Positions 57,790 through 64,000 of a stretch of 64,000 bases of DNA are shown here, in pieces (within the stretch, counting starts at the first letter, position 1; each line of letters begins with the position of its first letter). A program made the position numbers and the translations under genes. Under the pieces are notes generated by a model. It saw nothing but the letters and a program-made list of their open reading frames with translations, was not told where the DNA came from and did not search any database. Source of the stretch: Mesocentrotus franciscanus (taxonomy: Eukaryota; Echinodermata; Echinoidea; Camarodonta; Strongylocentrotidae); NCBI GenBank assembly GCA_037976565.1, contig CP137680.1, positions 13,534,733 through 13,598,732 on the forward strand, in the 5' to 3' direction.

Positions 57790-57871
57790 CGAACTGGAGC
57801 ACTATTCACTAAAAGCCACTGCAGGATACACGAACTGGAGCACTATTCACTAAAAGCCACTGCAGGATACA
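57790..57871. repeat. 41-bp tandem duplication
   Basis: Two exact copies (57790-57830, 57831-57871) of a unit starting CGAACTGGAGCACTATTCAC, plus a partial third start. Confidence 0.9.
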
Positions 57872-58030
57872 CGAACTCTAACAATATTGATGAAAGATGT
57901 TTCTTTGGCCTTTGGTATTACTTTTATGGAATACGGAGATGTAGTGCGCGTTTCCTTGACTACGAAGGCAAAAAGGGACGCTACGTTCAATACCACTTTT
58001 TTCAGTAGATACGTTCATAACGCATAAGTA

Positions 58031-58604
58031 TTAAAGCCCAAGTCCACTCCGATTTTCAAAAATTATAACATGTTGTAAATAAATCAAAGGTTAAAACTGC
58101 CAAATATCACGGGCGTACTTCAATCAGGTGATTTTTAAGAGCGATTTTTGTTTCGGGTATTTCGAGCAAAACATTTATATTGCTGTACGGATGTGACGTA
58201 TGCTCCTCACAACGAAAGTGCCAGCGGTATACATTCTGACAATAGGCTATTTTCGTAATGTAACCAAATTTAATGCATACGTCTTTGTGAAGTGCCTCTA
58301 TACAAACTATTTCATTCACCTGATAAGAATAATAGTGTTTCATTATTCTTATCAGGTGAATGAAATAGTTTGTATCGAGGCACTTCACAAAGACGTATGC
58401 ATTAAATTTGGTTACATTACGAATCTGTGTTGTGAGGACCCTACGTCACAACCGACTCGCTCATTAACTTGTTTTTTGCTCATTAAAAAAATTATTAAAA
58501 ATAAATCTGAGCACCATTTTCCAAAACCAAGTTATATTTGGGCTTTTTAGATTTTTGTCTATCTAATCAGCTCAACTTTTCAGTGGAGTGGACTTGTACT
58601 TTAA
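58031..58604. mobile_element. TTAA-flanked inverted-repeat element with internal hairpin
   Basis: TTAA at 58031-58034 and 58601-58604 flank AGCCCAAGTCCACTCC and GGAGTGGACTTGTACT, inverted repeats with two mismatches. Total length is 566 bp without the target sites. It encloses the long hairpin at 58252-58423. The target type is piggyBac-like, but the ends are not classical piggyBac ends. The two ORFs on opposite strands here are mirror images produced by the palindrome. Confidence 0.75.
58252..58423. repeat. 82-bp near-perfect hairpin, 8-base loop
   Basis: Arms 58252-58333 and 58342-58423 are complementary with one mismatch seen by eye (CTCTATAC against GTATCGAG), separated by AGTGTTTC. Outer complementarity resumes at CCTCACAAC/GTTGTGAGG after an unequal gap. 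Confidence 0.92.
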
Positions 58605-58990
58605 TAACAGAGTTTGTAGGTTGTGTGCTCAAAGGAGGACATGTTATATCAAACGGCAAACTTTGATAAGGAAAAAAAATTGTTACCTTAATAATTTGAA
58701 GACGAACTATCATAGCCATATGAACTAACACAAGCTGATTTCGTGACCATAAATATGCATTATCCCCAACAAATGGACAAGAACTATATGGCAATATTCA
58801 TACCATATCCTGATGCTCTTTAGAAAATTAGCGGTATTTTTTTTAAAGGAAAAAGTACATCTGAAAAGGGCTATCGAATTCGGACTGTAGTGCGGTGTGT
58901 TTTTCCGTTTACTTCACGCGGAGGTGAGAATAGACGCATCGTCTCCGGTTCCATCCTTCAAAGACACCGACGCTCTTAGATAAATGAAAA
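58605..58990. other. Gene-free stretch before the small ORF
   Basis: GC-richer at 58895-58980 (CACGCGGAGGTGAGAATAGACGCATCG), which could be a short 5' UTR or promoter for the ORF at 58991. No TATA box is apparent. Confidence 0.35.
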
Positions 58991-59239
58991 ATGCATTTCA
59001 TCCACTGGGCATTGGCGGTAGTGATGCTTGGTTGTATAAGTACCTTTGGTAATCATGCATTTTCGCCGAAATATTATTTGACAATTCCAATGTTTTCATA
59101 TTTAGCAAATACATTTGGAAAATTGAAAGCAAGAGATTTCCCTTCATTCGCAATTTATGGAAGCAGAAATATTTATCTTGGTCATACCGAGCAGTTGTGC
59201 GAAATTGATTATCTTTTCGTGAATGAAAGTAGTCTATGA
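58991..59239 (+). CDS. Candidate small secreted protein, 82 codons (unproven)
   Basis: The frame from ATG 58991 begins with a signal-peptide-like segment (MHFIHWALAVVMLGCISTFG then NHA at residues 21-23). It continues with a Tyr/Phe-rich region ending in SYLANTFGKLKAR, where GK could allow amidation. An AATAAA at 59273-59278 lies 34 bases after the stop, so the unit is compact. No family is recognised. A 23-codon ORF starting at 58984 overlaps in another frame and would compete for initiation. Against it: ORFs of this length arise by chance in this AT-rich DNA, there is only one mature cysteine, and no dibasic sites are present. Only the signal peptide and poly(A) signal set it apart. Confidence 0.28.
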   Translation: MHFIHWALAVVMLGCISTFGNHAFSPKYYLTIPMFSYLANTFGKLKARDFPSFAIYGSRNIYLGHTEQLCEIDYLFVNESSL

Positions 59240-59272
59240 ATTTCTTTCTCTTTTTATGTTTTTTTTTCTTCA

Positions 59273-59278
59273 AATAAA
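59273..59278 (+). terminator. Poly(A) signal after small ORF
   Basis: AATAAA 34 bases after the stop of the 82-codon ORF. Such hexamers are frequent in AT-rich DNA. Confidence 0.3.
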
Positions 59279-62205
59279 AACTTTTGGACAGTGGTTCAAA
59301 TTATTTCTCATATTACATGTATAGGATATATTCTAAATATTTAATATGCAATATGATACTCACAAATTAGGCAGTGGATTATTTTATTTTTATTTTTATT
59401 ATATTTTTAATAACGCGATTGGACTGTTAGCGGCCATGCCAATTTTACTGTAAAAAAGTATAGCAAAGAATATTTTGTTTAAATCGAATATACAACGCCT
59501 GAAGGAATCCGAATTCGGTGACCCCATCTGAAATAGGCTAACCACCTTTAATTTGTTTTAACCTGTACACTTTCTGTGGTTAACATATTTAAATATTCTA
59601 AATAAACCACACTTGGCCAATAGTGCTAACAGAATAACATTAACTAGAGGAAGATAAAATCAGATATGCATAAAAAAAACGAGTTTACTAAAAAGAATTT
59701 AATAAAAAGAATTGCATCCATTGCCAATTCTTGAGACCGCCATCAGGTTCAAGCTCTAGCTTCATTTTTCATTTTAAAAACGGTTTTCTATAAACTATGT
59801 GCTTTATGATAGGTTTAATTATTTAATTGATGTATATTATTATTATATGATTATGATATATGTATTTTGACTTTTGTTATTAATAGCAAATATGTACCTA
59901 AGTTGTATATTGCTTTTCATTATGCTGAAAAAATGCAGAAATAAAATCAAACGAACAAATGATTTAGTATCAGGAAATTCGTGAGTTACATTTAGTAACA
60001 GATGTCCTTGTTATTAAAAAAAAAAATGGAGAAAGTAGGACGATATTGAAACTGGCATTTTAGGTTCTATCATTATGCTTAGGAATCGAGCGAAAATTAG
60101 TGAACAAATGGCAGCTACCTTCAACAGGTAATTACTTATCAATCACATCAAAGCTAATGATGAAACAAGGAACAAAAAGATCTAACGTCCCGACTCATCA
60201 CGTCACTAACCATCCGTATCACGCCCTCTAAAGGATAACAACTCAACAACGTTTACAGTGTGGTCAAGAAAAGCAGCATAAACAAGATGTTCGTTTAATC
60301 CTGTCAGGATATCAAGTCCACTTTATCCCTTTTAACCGATGGACAAAAACTATCAAATCATTCGCCATCAATTAATGTTATATAGGGCCTTAATTGTTAA
60401 GTCCACCTAACAAAAGAAAGAAAGGTTATTTAGTTTTCGATTCGCTGCCTTCCCTATTTTTTAAATAATTTTAAATAGATAATCCGCTTGATATCCGGAC
60501 CTGATAGGGCGTGCGTGTGGGATGTGTAAGGGAATGTGGGCGTGTGGGCGTGTGTGCGTATACGAGTGTGCGTACGTGTGTGCGTGTATCATACAAGCTT
60601 AACACATGCAGATACACCGTTTATTTCTAGGACTAGGACCTACTACATACTTGATAAATCGAATTTATGAGTTATGCTCTTCATTACTTTGTATGCCTGT
60701 ACCATTTCCGATATGTCTTTAATATACCCGTTTATTATGAACAGTTACTGGTCTGTGAGTGGTAGTAAATCTAACTGAAGATGGGATAAGATAATTATGT
60801 TTTAATTTTATAACTGCTTCATGTCCTTCCTTCCCATTCCTGCTCTCTTCTTCTTCATCTGTTGTTATAAAAGCTATTCTGTAACCGATGGACATCATTT
60901 AGAATTTATTTTACTGAGGTACCATGTACAGTGTAATATTAGTGCGTCTAACCATGAAGTGATCAAAGGTGTAAATTGGTTGATAAATTGAGATGGTTTT
61001 CTCTTCATCGTTCGCTTCTCCTTGTGATAGTTTTTTAAAGGCTAATAAGTGATTACATCCCTCACGCCTCACTCAATATCAAACACAAGGTCATCTAAAA
61101 TCAAGGCAAAGAAATCTACACACTATTGATAAAAAATAATAAAAGAAAATCTGATATTCGTATTCAAAGTTATTGAAGTAAAGTTACTATTTTGTTGCAT
61201 AAGCAGTGAACTTCGGATCGCGGTGCTTTTCATGAAAACAGCCGATGGACTTGATGAATCTGGTAACTGTAAGAGATTCATGAATAACTCGGTCAATTGA
61301 ACACTGGTTATTTTTTCCTACAATTCAGCTAATGATCTCCAACTTTTCATGTTCATTTTTTTTAAGAAGAGAAAACTTCACGAAGCATGTCAAGGGATGT
61401 TTGATATTTCAAAAGTCAGTTTATCTGATTTCTTTTATTTAAAAAACTCAACAACATAAAAACACAGCATCAAACAACAATAAGCCTAATTTAGTGAAAA
61501 GGTAGTCCTTTTACAGCTATAGCCCTAAAAATGTGTGAAGATATGTTCATAATTATCACAAGCTTTGTGTCTTATCATGATTAGGAGGAGGAGGAGAAGG
61601 ATAATAACGATATTAATAAACAATGATGATAAATATTCTAGACACTGCTTTTCAAATTTAATTTTTCTAATCTTGTGATGATCCTCATCAGTTTTGCAAT
61701 GACAGTACTGTTATTACTGATGTCGCATGATTTGCTTACTGTTCTTATATCTCTCTCTCTCTGTTGTTATTTTCTCATAAACTATCACGATCTTTGTTTT
61801 GTCTTTAAACGGGAAAAGTTAATTTAAAAGTTGCATCCCTTTTACCGTGTCGATACAACTTTTTTTTCAATCTATAGCGTTCAGTTATTCTTCAATGTTT
61901 AACTGTTGAAATGTCATCTCTTCATAAATACACCAACGTTGTAAATCAATAAAAAGAATCGGCGACGATGGAAGTGAGGAGCATGTGGGCCCAAGTATCG
62001 GTTTGGCGTGGTTTTCCATCCTTCCTTAACACTGATGTTCTATCCTTTTCATCATTTTCAATGTGTAATACTAGAATATTATAATATTTCTATTTTGTCT
62101 ACCTTTTATTGTGATGGTTCTTTTATGTTTATTAACACAACGATATAGTTTCTCATATACATGTATAATTTTGTACAATGTGTGACCAAAACAAATTTCC
62201 ATGTA
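59279..62205. other. Gene-free stretch
   Basis: AT-rich, with an alternating (TGTGCG)-like purine-pyrimidine tract at 60508-60588 and short A tracts. I see no exon, RNA gene or inverted-repeat element that I can defend. Confidence 0.5.
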
Positions 62206-62265
62206 TTCTTGTGAATTTGGATGAATAAAAAGAATTGAATTGATTGAATTGAATTGAATAAAGTG
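62206..62265 (+). repeat. LINE-type 3' tail, (GAATT)n
   Basis: GAATTTGGATGAATAAAAAG is followed by GAATTGAATTGATTGAATTG repeats. This is a simple-repeat tail as seen in reverse at 26782 and 13195. Upstream sequence shows no RT. Confidence 0.5.
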
Positions 62266-62379
62266 TACAGGCTATCAATTCACCTGAATATAATTATGAC
62301 CGATGTCAATCCTCATTTGCGCCCTTAATTATAAAATGCAGAAAAAGACTGAATAAAAAAGGGGCGCGATGGAGGATGG

Positions 62380-62554
62380 GAGAGAAGAGAGAGAGAGAGA
62401 GGAGCCGGAAACGACGGGAGAGAGTTGCAGAGATTGAGATAGGTGGGAAGAGACAAAGTGAGAGGGAAAGGGGAAAAGAAAGAGAGGTAAAAAAGAGAGG
62501 TAGAGATACGAGAAAAATAGAGACAGAGAGAGACACAGAGAGAGACAGAGAGAC

Positions 62555-62592
<38 letters not shown>

Positions 62593-62595
62593 GGA
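62380..62595. repeat. (GA)n / (GAGACA)n tract
   Basis: Purine-rich array of GAGA and GACAGAGA units. The Ser/Leu- and Arg/Glu-rich ORFs across it are artefacts. Confidence 0.92.
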
Positions 62596-63490
62596 GAGGG
62601 GAGGGGGCGGGGGCAAGAAGGAGAAAGGAAAAGAACAGGTTGACAGGTTGAGAGAGATAATGGGGCCTTTGTTCGAAAAAAGCTTAGACAAGTTTTATAG
62701 ACAGCCACTAAATCCCACACCTACAGTTAAAACTTAGGGGAAATTTTTGTATTATTTTTTATTAGGCGGTGTCATTTAAATGCCTAGCTTCATTAGGGCC
62801 TTTGAACCATATCATCACAATGCTCCAGGGACGAAGATTTAATTTAGTTAATAGCGCCAACAACATTGCAGACAGAAAACGACATCAGGAATGGCCCTTT
62901 TCACCACAAACTCTGAAATCGAATCTGACAGATTTGGTGATGAAGCGATTAAACTTACACCATCTCCGCTCCCACCTCAGGCGTTGAGAGCGCTCTTCGT
63001 CTTAATTAGCTTCGACTTGTTTTCGACGATGCGTAATGTTTTAGTTGAGAAGGTAATTTCGGTAATAACCCGCCTCGCTTTTGACCTCATCTCCCGGTCA
63101 CTCTAGTACACGTGACTGGACCGCCATCATTGACCGTGAATATACACGCATCGACATCAATGACCATGACTATACCAACATCGTCGTATACCTGTGGATG
63201 CGGTCTACCTTCATGAAGTCTGGGGAAATGAGAGACGAGTTGGAAGGGGGTGGGGAATTCGTGGCCGTGTTCTACTATAACATTTATATTAGTGTTTTAA
63301 GTTTTAAACCAATTTTCGGGACGGAAAGCAGTTTAAATATAAAACAACTCTTTAAATGTGAATAAGTCGAAAAGTAGTTTTCGAGCCGCTCGCGCGCTAA
63401 CGCCCTTCTGCCAGCCGGGCGACGTCGTGTTGTTGAAACAGAAAGACAAGAAGCATGCACATATTTAGACGAAGAAGGAGAAATTATCAA
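62596..63490. other. Gene-free, GC-richer island
   Basis: Non-repetitive sequence at about 62765-63110 stands out from its AT-rich surroundings. Short ORFs on the + strand overlap each other without motifs. It could be a conserved regulatory element, but nothing here proves this. Confidence 0.3.
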
Positions 63491-63493
63491 AAG

Positions 63494-63596
63494 AAATAGA
63501 CAGATAGATAGATAAATAGATACATAAATACATAGATACATATAGATAGATAGAGATAGATAGATATATGGATAGATAGATAGATAGATAGATTGA
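63494..63596. repeat. (GATA)n / (ACAT)n microsatellite
   Basis: AGATAGAT and ACATAGAT units, giving Tyr/Ile/Ser-rich artefactual ORFs on the minus strand. Confidence 0.93.
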
Positions 63597-64000
63597 TGAA
63601 AATTAATTTCCAATCGATTCATATTGCTGATTTCCAAAACTATTTGATGAATTTAAATTTATCTTCATAATCGGTTTAGTTCGTAAATTTCTTTTTCTGA
63701 TATAGAAACAAAATATGAGTTATGTTCATTTCATCAATACTATCTTTTTCTTTAAAAAAATAGTATGGATATCAAATATTATAGTAACATGATGTGATTT
63801 ACGTCGAGAGGATTTTGAGAAAATAGTCGACATTAGTATTGTGATTTTATCTTGTTAGTCTATCCAATGTGTTCGGATTTGGTTCGAAACAAATGCTGAA
63901 ATTTCACAATAATATATTACATCAGAAAATTAAAGTCTTTATAAATTACATCGATTTTCAGATGGATATTCTTTCATTCAGTTTTCCAAGCGTACTCCGC
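63597..64000. other. Gene-free stretch at window end
   Basis: AT-rich, with no coding or repeat structure recognised. Confidence 0.5.

Noticed and set aside
58107..58550. Two similar ORFs (93 and 116 codons) on opposite strands
   Set aside because: The 82-bp hairpin makes the two strands read alike; they are mirror images and not genes.
62306..62720. Ser/Leu-rich (131 codons) and Arg/Glu-rich ORFs
   Set aside because: Translation of the (GA)n tract on either strand.

Overview
This is an animal nuclear-genome window: AT-rich, intron-containing, and loaded with microsatellites, LINE fragments, tRNA-derived SINE-like sequence and inverted-repeat DNA elements. The bHLH gene in the middle is closest in layout to vertebrate TFAP4 but diverges in its tail. 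Together with the style of the repeats and an intronless peptide-type GPCR, this suggests an invertebrate deuterostome, most likely an echinoderm such as a sea urchin. The species is an inference.

Only two well-supported host genes are visible. (1) TFAP4 (transcription factor AP-4) is on the + strand at 21313-32035. It has five coding exons with clean GT-AG junctions and compatible phases, encodes 389 aa, and is followed by a possible 5.7 kb 3' UTR with candidate poly(A) signals at 36138 and 37762. Its promoter and first intron hold six CAGCTG E-boxes (the AP-4 core site) within 0.8 kb, then three CACGTG E-boxes, which suggests auto-regulation and MYC-type input. (2) A single-exon rhodopsin-class GPCR lies on the - strand at 51629-52888 (419 aa, orphan, peptide-receptor-like). 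A weak third candidate is an 82-codon ORF at 58991-59239 with a signal-peptide-like start and a poly(A) signal just after the stop.

Layout: 1-450, LINE C-terminal fragment. 450-9700, MITE, tandem duplications, a LINE (-), a 1.5 kb hAT-like element filled with a degenerate minisatellite, and a SINE-like unit. 9.7-20.4 kb, gene-free, with MITEs, a duplicated 200 bp segment and long (TAG)n arrays. 20.5-37.8 kb, TFAP4. 38.1-40.9 kb, a nested transposon cluster (hAT-like copy 2, then a LINE with 14-bp target duplications, itself interrupted by a 309-bp hAT-like MITE). 41-47.6 kb, microsatellites, a CRE-bearing foldback and a second long LINE (-). 47.6-51.6 kb, gene-free. 51.6-52.9 kb, GPCR. 53-64 kb, mostly non-coding, with a MITE, a TTAA-flanked element carrying an 82-bp near-perfect hairpin, the small ORF, and (GA)n and (GATA)n tracts.

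The two host genes show no sign of working together. All functional calls come from reading motifs by eye; no database search was run.
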